Shown: piece by piece, positions 59,701 through 64,000 of the stretch | Layout of the letters: each line of letters opens with the position of its first letter | Position numbering within the stretch: the stretch's first letter is position 1 | Assembly: GCA_032622095.1 (NCBI GenBank) | Contig: CP136064.1 | Location: forward strand, 217,944,205-218,008,204 | Length of the DNA stretch: 64,000 nucleotides | Direction: 5' to 3' | Source of the DNA: Siphonodentalium dalli | Taxonomy: Eukaryota > Mollusca > Scaphopoda > Gadilida > Siphonodentaliidae | Notes under the pieces: generated by a model | Databases searched by the model: none | Seen by the model: only the letters and a program-made list of their open reading frames with translations | What the model was told of the DNA's origin: nothing | Translations under genes and position numbers: made by a program

Positions 59701-62700
59701 TCCACGGACGGACGGACAAGCTGACTCCAGTATACCCACCCCTAACTTCGTTGCGGGGGGTATAATGAGAAATTGTTGTTCTATGAGAGTCTTAAAGATA
59801 CCCTGTCCGATTTACCACCCCTATATTACTATTTCTCCGGCTTCTGGGTTGAAAATATTTTATTTGAGTCAAGGAACCCACTTTTCAAAGCACGGATTTT
59901 GATTTCACAAGTAATTCTAAATTTGAGTGCTATGCGTATCTTCTATTGATATTTGATTGACGATGTTTGTAACAAAACTGATAATGAAAACCAATAGCAA
60001 TGATTTAGGACTTCAAAACATCACATTTTTCAACTGGTACCATGTTTGTTTACATCATTTTGGTTATCCGCTTGACCATGATTCAAACGGTTGTCGAAGG
60101 TAACTGGTTTTCAACAGAATATCCGTTCAGTACTAGCAGACACACCCAGTGACCAAGCTAGCTATTTATGGAGATACCAAACACAGCATTGACGACAAAT
60201 ATATATCAAACGATGCGACCATCTGGCATCGCATCAAGCAAACATGTTCGAGACACAATATACTAGCCCATCCACTGTGTGTGTTCCTTGATGATGGGTT
60301 CAAATAAACACACCGGCATTTAACCTTTGCTGGAGCATTGGGATGGTCGTTAAGACTGCGAATTCTACGCTGTCAATTATTGTGTCAACTCAACCAAGAT
60401 CGTAAGTTGCACACCTTTTGGTACCCTGCTTTTAACACTTCATGACAGGAGCTTCCTGAAATTTGGTGAAAACCCTGTGCCAACACATTATCTCATATAT
60501 ATTTTGAAGACCTCTGTTTGTATGTATGTTTGTATGTCATTGATACAAATCTACGATTCTCGACCGATCGGGACGAAACTTGGTACGTGTGTGTAGTTTG
60601 ACCAGGCGGTGGACGTTGTCGTATTGGCGAGCCCGTGCAGCGCATGCGCAGACGAGATCTCGGAAACGGGTGGAGCTATCGACTTGAAATTTGGTATGTG
60701 AATGTATCTTGCCCCGGATACAAATTTTATCGGGTCGCCGAGCCAGTGCGACGCCAGCTTCGCGCATGCGCAGACGAGATCTCGGAAACGGGTGGAGCTA
60801 TCGACTTGAAATTTGCTATGTGAATGTATCTTGCCCCAGGTACGAATTTTATCGGGTCGCCGAGCCCGTGCGACGCCAGCTTCGCGCAGGCGCAGACCGG
60901 ATCTCGGAAACGGGTGGAGCTATCGGCTTGAAATTTGGTTTTTGAATAGCCCGGATGAATAGCCCGGACAACGTCGGACTCATCGGCTAGTCTTATATAT
61001 GCGAGTCGCCCATAGGACGCCTCGCATATATATAAGAGAATACATTGGCCTAACAATATTTACCATGACCTTGTAAGCCAGTGCATTCTCTTATATATGC
61101 GAGGTTCTCTATGGGAGACTCGTATATATAAGAGAATGCACTGGCACAGTATCTTCAATGCCGTACCAGCGAAGCTCCCGCCATGAAAGGGTTAAATCCA
61201 GGCGCATGAGTGCTGTTGTGCGCCTCAAAATCGAAGGACTGAATAAACACAGAAGAATAACTTACCCAGCTAACATAGAAATAAGCAGCAATGCAGATTT
61301 ACTCTCCTCATTCGTTGTGTTGGCTATTTTCATTGTGAATATCTCCCATAGAACTTGGACAACAGTGTTATCGATATCCCCTTTGTTCATGAATTCAATT
61401 ACCTAAAATAGAATTAACAACAGGATTTTATTGTGTAATCATAGGAAAAGAAATGATTAACAAAGTTTCTATGCAACTAAATTTTCAATGAAATATATAT
61501 ATTATATAGGTCATGTCCATTTAAATTTCCATGGAAGGTAGTCTATATAAAACTAGTTCTAACTAGTCTTGACCCTTCCATGACTGGAGCTTCCTGAAAT
61601 TTTGCGAAAACCCTGTGCTAATGCATTCTTTTATATATGCGAGTCTCCCATAGGGAGCCTCACATATATAAGAGAATACATTGGCCGAACAATATTTACC
61701 TTGAGTCCTTGACCTTGTAAGACAGTGTATTCTCCCTATGGGAGACTCGCATAATATAAGAGAATGCACTGGCACAGAATCTGTAATGCTGCATCAGTGC
61801 AGCTCCCGTCATGAAAGGGTTAACTATGATATTTTGATCCAAATTCATAACAAATGCTAGACTCTACCACATTGAATGCTTTACACCCTGTAACTGGTTA
61901 CTATTTATAGTGTGGATGATACAGAGAAAGGAAAGCCAAGATCACAAGCAATCAAAATATTATAGCATCCCAGTCGTACAGCTTTGAAGGGGTACTTTAC
62001 ACTAAATCAGGCCCTTTTTGGGACTGTCTACTTTTATACTGAACAGAATATGTGTAACAAATGAATGAATTTGAGCCATGGATGAGAGCAAAATACACTC
62101 CTTTACCATTTGAACGATACAAACAACATGGTAATTATAATCAAAATGAATTTATGACTCCAGCCATACATTCATTCATTATAATTACCATGTTGTTTGT
62201 AACATTCAAATGGTAAACGAGTGTATTTTGCTCTCATCAATGGCTCAAAGCCATAAATTCATTTTCATTATAATTACCATGTTGTTTGTAACATTCAAAT
62301 GGTAAATGAGTGTATTTTGCTCTCATCAATGGCTCAAAGTCATTCATTTGTTACACATATTCTGTTGTGTATAAATGTAGACGGTCCCAAATAGGGCCGA
62401 TTTAGTGTACATTACCCATTTAAGTCTCCAGAAAATAAGTGATTTATCAGAGTTAGGTTATTGTTATTCCTTTCATATAACTGTCTAATCAGTAGATGGC
62501 AGGTCCATTTAGGCACTGGACATAGACACTACAACCAAGGTTAACATCCATTTGCATAAAAGAGAATTTAATGGTTGTCAGGATTTGGAACTACCTTCAT
62601 TGCTGGATGGACTCTATTATACTATTATTATTATTATTATTATTATATTTACATTTAAAGAACACATTCTACAAAATTTAGTTTTAATGCGCTTTACAGT

Positions 62701-63937
62701 AACATTAAAAAGATAAAAAATAAAAATACATAAAAGTGATTTAAAAAAAAGTAGTATACAACTAGAATAAAAACGTGGTTAAAAAACATAAATAAACAAT
62801 GAGACAGTGAGACTAGATTAAAAAAAAAACAGTATAGGTTTCTCATAAAAAATGACAGAATAAGATAAATGGTGCTCTTTCTAAAAAATAGTTAATCCAG
62901 TTTAAAACACAGTTCAAATAAGTGTGTCTTAAGAGATTTCTTAAAACCAGAAACAGTGTCTGCTCTCAGAGTATCAAGTGGGAGTAAATGTTAGTTGCTG
63001 CTTGTTGAAAGCATGGTTCACCATATCTGCTGTTTGGTTTGCTAATTAGAAATCTGACACTTGTCATCGACCTTGTAGATCGATGCGCCACGGCCACAAG
63101 ACTTCAGTTTAAACATTGAGGAGATATAAGATGGACATTCTCTCCTCAGAGCCTTGAATACAATCAGTGCACATTTGAATTTCACTCTATTCAAATGTCA
63201 TTATGTGAAGTGAACAGAGAGCAGTTGTAATATGATCGTATTTCTGTAAGTTCTGTATAAGGCGTGCACAATTGTTGATGGTCAGGTCAATTCGCGTGAT
63301 GTTTGAGGTGTGTCATGATGGAATTAAGGCTGTCTATGCGAGATAACACCAAGGAGATCACGGCATGCTTAATTGTACTCTGTGTGAGATAGCAACGGAC
63401 TCTGCATATAGTTCTCAGATAAAAACAACATGTTCTCACTAAGTTTGACACCATAGAATTCATTGATATCCTTGGATCGAAAAAGGCTCCGAGATCCTGA
63501 GCGCCGAACATGATTTGATTGTCGAACCGTGCAAATTGATTTCAAAGTCAGTGGATTTCAAAGTCAATGTATTCTTCCACCCAATTATAAATGTATACAT
63601 TCGAATGGTCTATTACACAATTGTGGGGAAGTTCATGTAACAAAATCAGATAACAGGCAGACAAAAAGCTAATACAAGTGCAGAAGGATTCATATTCTTT
63701 AGTGGGAAATGTTCAGATAGTAAATTCAACAAATGTGAACTTATTATCTGAACATTTCCTATGAGTATTTAGTATAGAAAGTGTTAATGCACTATTTACC
63801 TTATCAACTGAGAAACAGACCCAACATTGTTAATGAAATAAACGGAACTCACCAATTCTTCCAAAGATATTAGCTCACCCAAGGTGGCTTCAACAGACAA
63901 GGTTGACAGATTTTTCACTATCTGTAATGACTTAGCC
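29580..63937 (-). CDS. NCAPD2: Condensin I HEAT-repeat subunit NCAPD2/CAP-D2 (5'-partial, 15 distinct exons)
   Basis: Family role: non-SMC subunit of condensin I; its HEAT repeats bind DNA and SMC parts and help compact mitotic chromosomes. Exons (minus): 63853-63937, 61266-61402, 58517-58649, 57667-57751, 54096-54236 and/or 52141-52281, 45969-46162, 44428-44663, 43365-43520, 41942-42119, 39837-39931, 38981-39061, 37711-37894, 36649-36814, 31764-31853, 29580-29731. All junctions are GT/AG and the frame is kept throughout, giving about 703 residues (750 with both exon copies) against about 1400 for the whole family protein. Diagnostic blocks: ELGLGGAVAEDAEAEYIRAI, DLTVRFPNLIEPWTPNLYAR, VKVKGQISEMA, LFFDELSHKGNAVYN, MPDIISRLSD, SFITKDKQCEGLVEKLC, ENRWKHLSYCLS. 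The tail is basic/acidic and rich in S/TP sites. The N-terminal half lies right of the window. Confidence 0.96.
29850..30900. mobile_element. About 1-kb foldback element in the last NCAPD2 intron
   Basis: Arms of about 400 bp (around 29850-30280 and 30465-30900) are inverted copies, sharing GGAGGCCATTTTGAAA / TTTCAAAATGGCCTCC next to the loop and CGAAACGTCCGTCCAATGAA / TTCATTGAACGGACGTTTCG further out. The loop is about 180 bp. No coding frame; exact ends and TSD not resolved. Confidence 0.8.
31085..31256. mobile_element. Complete 172-bp hAT MITE with 8-bp TSD
   Basis: Begins TAGGGTTGCCACAACTA and ends with the inverse of TAGGCTTGCCACGATTA; the 8-bp GTTATCAG is exactly repeated at 31077-31084 and 31257-31264. 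The interior has several TTAGTCGATTAATC words. It inserted into the repeat 31030-31520 that is also present near 9197-9380. Confidence 0.95.
31257..31520. repeat. Dispersed repeat with GGGAGAAGTCACTTCTCCC
   Basis: Sequence from about 31000 to 31520, minus the MITE, resembles 9197-9380: CACTCTAACATCAC-type text, TGCAACACAAGAGCCCAT and ACCATTATAATGAGTAAG. The palindromic GGAGAAGTCACTTCTCC occurs near its ends. Confidence 0.7.
31764..31853 (-). CDS. NCAPD2: NCAPD2 exon N (basic/acidic motif)
   Basis: 90 nt encoding TAKKKKKPKIVFDEDDSDLE and LFAVDKTKR; the KKKPKxVF-acidic block is shared with vertebrate NCAPD2 tails and could act in nuclear import. Acceptor TTTTACAG, donor A then GTGAGA. Confidence 0.93.
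31865..32935. other. NCAPD2 intron segment, no feature recognised
   Basis: No supported exon or clear terminal repeat. A plus-strand frame of 108 codons at 32164-32490 has no recognisable domain and I do not treat it as a gene. Confidence 0.5.
32940..33685. repeat. Dispersed repeat ending in a TATACCCCCC hairpin, copy 1
   Basis: Starts CCAATGGGACTACGGATACC, continues with about four units of 160-165 bp sharing GCAGGTGCACAGGTTCCCAT, GAATAAAAGCTCGGACAAAA and AGTCGAAAAAGGGGGATAAC, and ends GACGGACAAGCTGACTCCAG then TATACCCCCC, a short loop and GGGGGGTATA. A full-length sister is at 59025-59765. Confidence 0.9.
33690..34990. repeat. Diverged dispersed repeats (CGATACCAAAAACTATA type)
   Basis: Several units of about 170-190 bp share GATCAACCAATCGATAC, GTGTGTCATCATAAAC and GAACACAATCGGACAA blocks, ending GGACAGACGGACAAAC. 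A GGCCATAACT-type unit is embedded at 34310-34450. Confidence 0.6.
35655..36012. repeat. Minisatellite of about 31 bp, roughly 11 copies
   Basis: Unit GAGCCTGGATGTCTCATTAG followed by GCTATGGTTAT, with scattered substitutions and some expanded units. No unique spacers. It lies in an NCAPD2 intron. Confidence 0.9.
36649..36814 (-). CDS. NCAPD2: NCAPD2 exon M (start of disordered tail)
   Basis: 166 nt encoding SVIDELEEKVKECHLKGAEE, then a basic serine-proline stretch KYGKSPKSPRKSVGKKSPMK. SPRK and SPMK fit the full CDK consensus S/T-P-x-K/R. The acceptor and first coding bases are the first unit of the 34-36-bp array at 36803-36995. Confidence 0.94.
36803..36995. repeat. 34-36-bp tandem array containing the NCAPD2 exon M acceptor
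   Basis: CAATGACACTCTGG-like units start at 36805, 36839, 36874, 36908, 36942 and 36978. The first overlaps the exon M start codons and acceptor (CCAG then AGTGTCATTG in gene orientation). The copies at 36839 and 36908 keep a CCCAG acceptor; others have changed it. All extra copies are in the intron upstream of exon M. Confidence 0.93.
37711..37894 (-). CDS. NCAPD2: NCAPD2 exon L
   Basis: 184 nt encoding VENRWKHLSYCLSLLPYNEK, HIGCYADKLGDKDIYGCF and NAKTFAKLTTK. Acceptor ATTTCAG, donor AAG then GTAATA. Confidence 0.96.
37955..38588. mobile_element. TIR element with GAATGAGGTCCCCAGAGGGT arms, copy 1
   Basis: Inverted ends TGCCTCAAAATATGG and CCATATTTTGAGGC, followed inward by CAGAATGAGGTCCCCAGAGG and its inverse with GAATTTA; further inner fragments of the same word occur at 38270 and 38477. 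Non-coding; sister element at 44932-45362. Confidence 0.8.
38981..39061 (-). CDS. NCAPD2: NCAPD2 exon K
   Basis: 81 nt encoding YLFSFITKDKQCEGLVEKLC and LRYKAT. Acceptor TTTTCCAG, donor AA then GTAAGT. Confidence 0.96.
39837..39931 (-). CDS. NCAPD2: NCAPD2 exon J
   Basis: 95 nt encoding GNAVYNIMPDIISRLSD and SDDSFRTIM. Acceptor AATTTCAG, donor GA then GTGAGT. Confidence 0.96.
40250..40630. repeat. Dispersed CATAACTC repeat, two to three units
   Basis: Same family as 28505-29400, with CCCATATTTGAACTTGATCT, ATACCAAATTTGGTTCAGTT and AAAGTTATCATCCGG, ending ACGGCCGACAGACAACCC. Confidence 0.8.
41419..41635. repeat. 33-bp minisatellite, about 6.5 copies
   Basis: Unit CCATGTTACAGTGTTCATGG followed by GTACACATATTTG. 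The period is a multiple of three, so long frames exist on several strands; these are artefacts of the repeat. Confidence 0.92.
41636..41740. repeat. MITE fragment of the TTATATATGCGAG family
   Basis: Contains CCAATGTATTCTCTTATATA, GCGAGGCTCCC and an end GAAGCTCCAGTCATGGAAGG then GTTAA. Confidence 0.7.
41942..42119 (-). CDS. NCAPD2: NCAPD2 exon I
   Basis: 178 nt encoding VVRKTTLQVLTHLILNDRVK, GQISEMACCITDDNEQ and MLFFDELSHK. Acceptor TACCACAG, donor AAG then GTAAAT. Confidence 0.97.
43365..43520 (-). CDS. NCAPD2: NCAPD2 exon H
   Basis: 156 nt encoding LQLLFTILEKSKHPEIRANS and ALGDLTVRFPNLIEPWTPN. Acceptor TCTTCACAG, donor AAG then GTAAGA. Confidence 0.97.
44000..44130. repeat. TTAA-family fragment (TTGTTGAACTTATTATCTGA)
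   Basis: Partial copy of the family seen complete at 57412-57658, also at 39255-39345, 45363-45565 and 63710-63790. Confidence 0.65.
44213..44412. mobile_element. 200-bp near-perfect palindromic element
   Basis: Two arms of about 100 bp meet at CTCTCACTGAGAG near 44307-44319; the ends are AGTAATGCTCTAAATA and the inverse of AGTAATGCTTTAAATA. The arms differ at only a few positions. One arm alone occurs at 12016-12127. It lies 15 bp from NCAPD2 exon G, in the intron following its donor. Confidence 0.9.
44428..44663 (-). CDS. NCAPD2: NCAPD2 exon G
   Basis: 236 nt encoding ETIEEELGLGGAVAEDAEAE, YIRAICEKEIVTGQTLLASI and KLQTAATLALSKYMIV, strongly NCAPD2-like. Acceptor TGTTTCAG, donor AG then GTAAAT. 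Confidence 0.97.
44932..45362. mobile_element. TIR element with GAATGAGGTCCCCAGAGGGT arms, copy 2
   Basis: Ends AGCTGAGCCTGAGTTTAGTG and the inverse of AGCCAAGCCTGAGTTTAGTG, each followed by TGCCTGTCATTTGCAGAATG and GAGGTCCCCAGAGG. Two internal hairpins (about 44970-45055 and 45240-45330) repeat this word in both directions. Non-coding. Confidence 0.9.
45363..45565. mobile_element. TTAA-type MITE (CCCTTTCTAT ends)
   Basis: Left end GAACCCTTTCTATTATAAAC, right end TTTACTATACAAAGGGTTAA, with interior TTGTTCAACTTATTATCATG. TTAA is clear only on the right. Same family as 57412-57658. Confidence 0.7.
45969..46162 (-). CDS. NCAPD2: NCAPD2 exon F
   Basis: 194 nt encoding LLARFITLAGEMAFRQLVHV, DNNIAGELKRRRAVQEN and a variable linker ending GNKSK. 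Acceptor GTTTCCAG, donor AAG then GTTAGT. Confidence 0.95.
46170..48110. other. NCAPD2 intron segment, scattered old repeats
   Basis: No exon. A fragment of the 6655-7240 repeat lies near 46850-46960, and GAATCGAATC-rich hAT-like sequence is at 47420-47515, ending CTAGGGTCCTAA. Confidence 0.5.
48377..48628 (+). CDS. Unrecognised 83-residue frame, left palindrome arm
   Basis: Starts MAKIPALLTKHPSFFSKIYT and ends PTRNTRYECIQI, with CKCPTNKHF in the middle. An almost identical frame is in the other arm (one visible change, S to R). The opposite strand is also open over much of this stretch, so the coding strand is not certain. Family unknown; perhaps a transposon exon. Confidence 0.35.
   Translation: MAKIPALLTKHPSFFSKIYTYRWVRLSRFEAKHLPSISTKFQCKCPTNKHFIEHNVKVVQRLFDNAGDEEVPTRNTRYECIQI
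48836..49177. mobile_element. 342-bp TIR element inside the palindrome arm (filled site)
   Basis: Ends ATATTTACAGAACGAGAT and its inverse, continuing GAATAGTGCCGATATGTCCG. The opposite palindrome arm (about 50452-50465) reads straight through CTTTTATATTCACTGG, which is the empty site, so both borders are seen directly. A four-base ATAT duplication is plausible. The interior is a protein-coding fragment with a C2H2 finger. Confidence 0.85.
48868..49130 (+). pseudogene. C2H2 zinc-finger exon fragment carried by TIR element
   Basis: The frame MSDMDGVAPLQDIDGIDVEG then IFLDQTIQFEDEVVM and STPKSSKKSTSESEPELES begins within the terminal repeat. It runs into LTCA, then after a one-base shift CEKSFKSAIRLNRHTKKH, which together give C-x2-C-x12-H-x3-H spacing. 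The frameshift makes it a pseudogene; the host source gene is unknown. Confidence 0.6.
50632..50883 (-). CDS. Unrecognised 83-residue frame, right palindrome arm
   Basis: Inverted partner of 48377-48628 with the same start and length, differing at HLPRIST versus HLPSIST. Intactness in both arms is either conservation or recent arm homogenisation. The N-terminal third recurs at 52700-52838 in the duplicated segment, fused to unrelated sequence. Confidence 0.35.
   Translation of the reverse strand: MAKIPALLTKHPSFFSKIYTYRWVRLSRFEAKHLPRISTKFQCKCPTNKHFIEHNVKVVQRLFDNAGDEEVPTRNTRYECIQI
50764..52718. repeat. 1955-bp tandem duplication, unit 1
   Basis: Apparently identical to 52719-54673 over the segments compared. 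It holds the end of the giant palindrome arm, a block of the GATGTGGCCTGTAGG repeat (51240-51975) and NCAPD2 exon E (52141-52281). The junction at 52718/52719 joins TTTCTGGGAA to TTTTGTGGAAATTC. Confidence 0.95.
52141..52281 (-). CDS. NCAPD2: NCAPD2 exon E, second copy
   Basis: Same 141-nt exon, 1955 bp away, with the same intact splice sites. The protein reading is identical to the 54096-54236 copy. If both are spliced in, the junction codon is GAA and the protein gains 47 residues of a HEAT-like helical segment. Confidence 0.85.
52719..54673. repeat. 1955-bp tandem duplication, unit 2
   Basis: Second unit at an offset of exactly 1955 bp throughout, with NCAPD2 exon E at 54096-54236. Its right edge falls in the middle of the hairpin 54641-54757, where unit 1 is cut and rejoined. 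Confidence 0.95.
54096..54236 (-). CDS. NCAPD2: NCAPD2 exon E, copy nearer the 5' end
   Basis: 141 nt encoding LSKEIDNWIPFAIEAINVIY, KLAEHPDVICGDTLK and SVASNILQSAE. It enters and leaves in the same phase, so skipping, single use or double use all keep the frame. It is one of two copies in a 1955-bp tandem duplication; acceptor TTTCAG and donor GTAGGT are intact. Confidence 0.85.
54641..54757. repeat. 117-bp hairpin at the duplication breakpoint
   Basis: TCAACATCGAACCCCATGAT with ATTTCTGGGAACCCCACAG pairs with the inverse ending ATCATGGGGTTCGATGTTGA; the loop is about 25 bp. In unit 1 only the left stem part remains, so the break occurred inside this hairpin. Confidence 0.85.
55534..55720 (+). 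pseudogene. THAP-domain pseudogene fragment in NCAPD2 intron
   Basis: MSYKCSIFGCGRYCDS gives the C-x4-C start of a THAP finger; after a one-base shift the frame continues LGIILHSFPNDVRLRDIWRD then FCGETRCAKSETTYRI, matching the FP...W core of THAP domains. The final C-x2-H pair is not found before the TGA at 55718. Probably a P-element-like or THAP-transposase relic; the flanks contain TIR-like AAAGAGCGTT words at 55855, 56025 and inverted near 56510. Confidence 0.65.
55797..56070. repeat. Diverged direct repeat of about 175 bp
   Basis: CACGATGACAACTATTCTAA then GTCGAGTCCCCAT occurs at about 55799 and 55966, each followed by CAATAAAGAGCGTT and GTGCGAATAAA. Confidence 0.8.
57208..57292. repeat. 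85-bp hairpin AGGTTTTTACCTACCC
   Basis: AGGTTTTTACCTACCC, CAGCCAGCCGTATCCCAT, a short loop TTCAGCCTTTGGCCTC, then the inverse arm ending GGGTAGGCAAAAACCT. Likely a tiny foldback or MITE core. Confidence 0.8.
57412..57658. mobile_element. TTAA-flanked MITE (CCCTTTCGATACTAAATAG end)
   Basis: TTAA at 57412-57415 and 57655-57658. The inverted ends are only partly alike: CCCTTTC against CACTTTC. The interior hairpin is TAATAAGTTCAACAAAC / GTTTGTTGAACTTATTA. It lies 9 bp from the 3' side of NCAPD2 exon D. Confidence 0.7.
57667..57751 (-). CDS. NCAPD2: NCAPD2 exon D
   Basis: 85 nt encoding MKGELAEKPFRLVQEHELFT and KLTTLLTS; the PFRL-QEH-LF block is typical of NCAPD2. Acceptor CATTTGTAG; donor C then GTTAGT. 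Confidence 0.9.
58278..58471. mobile_element. 194-bp TTAA-flanked MITE with AGTGCCAGG ends
   Basis: TTAA at 58278-58281 and 58468-58471; inverted ends CCCTTTGAGTGCCAGG and CCCTTTTAGTGCCAGG. It contains a remnant of another family (CCCTGTGCCAATGCATTCTC) and an A/T-rich run. It ends 45 bp before the exon C donor border. Confidence 0.85.
58517..58649 (-). CDS. NCAPD2: NCAPD2 exon C
   Basis: 133 nt encoding SIIKSNIDVLIKEGLGP and LWLARQTCVALMKLGDKAK. Acceptor TTTAATAG, donor AAG then GTAAGA. Confidence 0.92.
59025..59765. repeat. Dispersed repeat ending in a TATACCCCCC-type hairpin, copy 2
   Basis: Sister of 32940-33685 in the same orientation, with the same order of blocks from CCAATGGGACTAAGGATACC to GACGGACAAGCTGACTCCAG and the terminal GGGGGGTATA. 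Confidence 0.9.
59766..60430. other. NCAPD2 intron segment, no feature recognised
   Basis: No supported exon, RNA gene or terminal repeat seen. Confidence 0.5.
60432..61195. mobile_element. TTAA-flanked MITE (CATGACAGGAGCTTCC ends) with inserted minisatellite
   Basis: TTAA at 60432-60435 and 61192-61195; ends CACTTCATGACAGGAGCTT and CCCTTTCATGGCGGGAGCTT. The right half has paired CATTCTCTTATATATGCGAG and inverse words. Between the halves, three GC-richer 122-bp units are inserted. Confidence 0.85.
60640..60945. repeat. 122-bp tandem repeat, about 2.5 copies
   Basis: GACGAGATCTCGGAAACGGG starts at 60651 and 60773, and a variant (GACCGGATCTCGG) at 60895. The units include GCTATCGACTTGAAATTTGG and TTTTATCGGGTCGCCGAGCC. 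Base composition is clearly more GC-rich than the flanks. Confidence 0.9.
61266..61402 (-). CDS. NCAPD2: NCAPD2 exon B
   Basis: 137 nt encoding VIEFMNKGDIDNTVVQVLWE, IFTMKIANT and ESKSALLLISMLAG; matches the VLWE-F block of NCAPD2. Acceptor CTATTTTAG, donor GG then GTAAGT. Confidence 0.92.
61570..61823. mobile_element. MITE of the TTATATATGCGAG family, near-complete copy
   Basis: Ends GACCCTTCCATGACTGGAGC and the inverse GCTCCCGTCATGAAAGGGTT then AA. Two internal inverted pairs of CATTCTTTTATATATGCGAG-like words and a central ACAATATTTACCTTGA. Confidence 0.85.
61985..62420. mobile_element. Foldback element of about 435 bp with TACACTAAATC ends
   Basis: GGGTACTTTACACTAAATCA at left and its inverse-like GATTTAGTGTACATTACCC at right. 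The inner arm GAGCAAAATACACTC is present three times in total, the third as a direct copy on the right (62205-62340). Non-coding. Confidence 0.85.
62615..63600 (-). pseudogene. Non-LTR retrotransposon (LINE) 3' end with (AAT)n tail
   Basis: Minus-strand frames give FGAQDLGAFFDPRISMNSMV, RTICRVRCYLTQSTIKHAVI and LVLSRIDSLNSIM at 63287-63511, then INNCARLIQNLQKYDHIT. After a frameshift they give VKFKCALIVFKALRRECPSY and, further on, ADTVSGFKKSLKTHLFEL. These are the conserved blocks of the C-terminal region of LINE reverse transcriptases. Frameshifts and stops make it dead. The (ATT)n run at 62620-62646 is its 3' tail seen from the plus strand. Confidence 0.85.
63710..63790. repeat. TTAA-family MITE fragment next to NCAPD2 exon A
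   Basis: GGAAATGTTCAGATAGTAAA, then CTTATTATCTGAACATTTCC and TAGTATAGAAAGTGTTAA; an inverted pair of the family complete at 57412-57658. Confidence 0.7.
63853..63937 (-). CDS. NCAPD2: NCAPD2 exon A (first in window)
   Basis: 85 nt encoding AKSLQIVKNLSTLSVEATLG and ELISLEEL. Acceptor AATTTCAG, donor TTG then GTGAGT. Helical HEAT-type segment. Confidence 0.85.
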
Positions 63938-64000
63938 CTGAAATTAATGTAACAATGGAAAAAGCTCAGGAATAAATTGCAATAAAACATAGTGTCTTCC

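Noticed and set aside
1-64000. tRNA, rRNA or other structured RNA genes
   Set aside because: I saw no A-box/B-box pair with a cloverleaf or any rRNA-like block, but a covariance-model search was not possible here.

Overview
The window is animal nuclear DNA: long introns with canonical GT/AG splice sites, low gene density, AT-rich sequence and very many inverted-repeat transposons. Two conserved eukaryotic genes lie on the minus strand. Dispersed repeats ending in a TATACCCCCC...GGGGGGTATA hairpin after GACGGAC motifs, and repeats built around AAAAGGGGCATAACTC, are of a kind I associate with bivalve molluscs. A bivalve or other lophotrochozoan is therefore my best guess, but it is an inference from repeat style and cannot be settled by eye.

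Gene 1 (998-12237, minus) is a DDX19/Dbp5-type DEAD-box RNA helicase, the mRNA-export ATPase of the nuclear pore. Nine coding exons give about 414 residues, from the start codon through motif V. The last exons (motif VI and C-terminus) lie beyond the left edge. A 5'UTR splice acceptor just upstream of the ATG shows that the promoter lies further right and is not located.

Between the genes (about 12.3-29.5 kb) I see no host gene. This stretch holds foldback and TIR elements: a THAP-like foldback, a 2.1-kb long inverted repeat around a RecQ-helicase exon, a palindrome-array element, a hAT element with an 8-bp TSD, a TTAA-flanked element, LINE 3' ends and satellite-like repeats.

Gene 2 (29580-63937, minus) is the C-terminal half of NCAPD2 (CAP-D2), the HEAT-repeat subunit of condensin I. 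Fifteen distinct coding exons are in phase with one another. One phase-symmetric exon is present twice because of a 1955-bp tandem duplication. The N-terminal half lies beyond the right edge. Its introns carry foldbacks, MITEs, a 3-kb palindrome, a THAP relic and a LINE relic.

The most unusual signals are these. (1) Three tandem arrays have monomers that contain a real splice site plus the exon edge: DDX19 exon 6 acceptor, DDX19 exon 7 donor, and NCAPD2 exon M acceptor. (2) An in-frame NCAPD2 coding exon is duplicated. (3) Foldback elements are built from dozens of CTTAAG-centred palindromes. (4) A long-inverted-repeat element carries the same 115-nt exon in both arms and a RecQ exon in its loop. 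(5) A giant palindrome shows a filled and an empty site of a nested TIR element that contains a C2H2-finger fragment.
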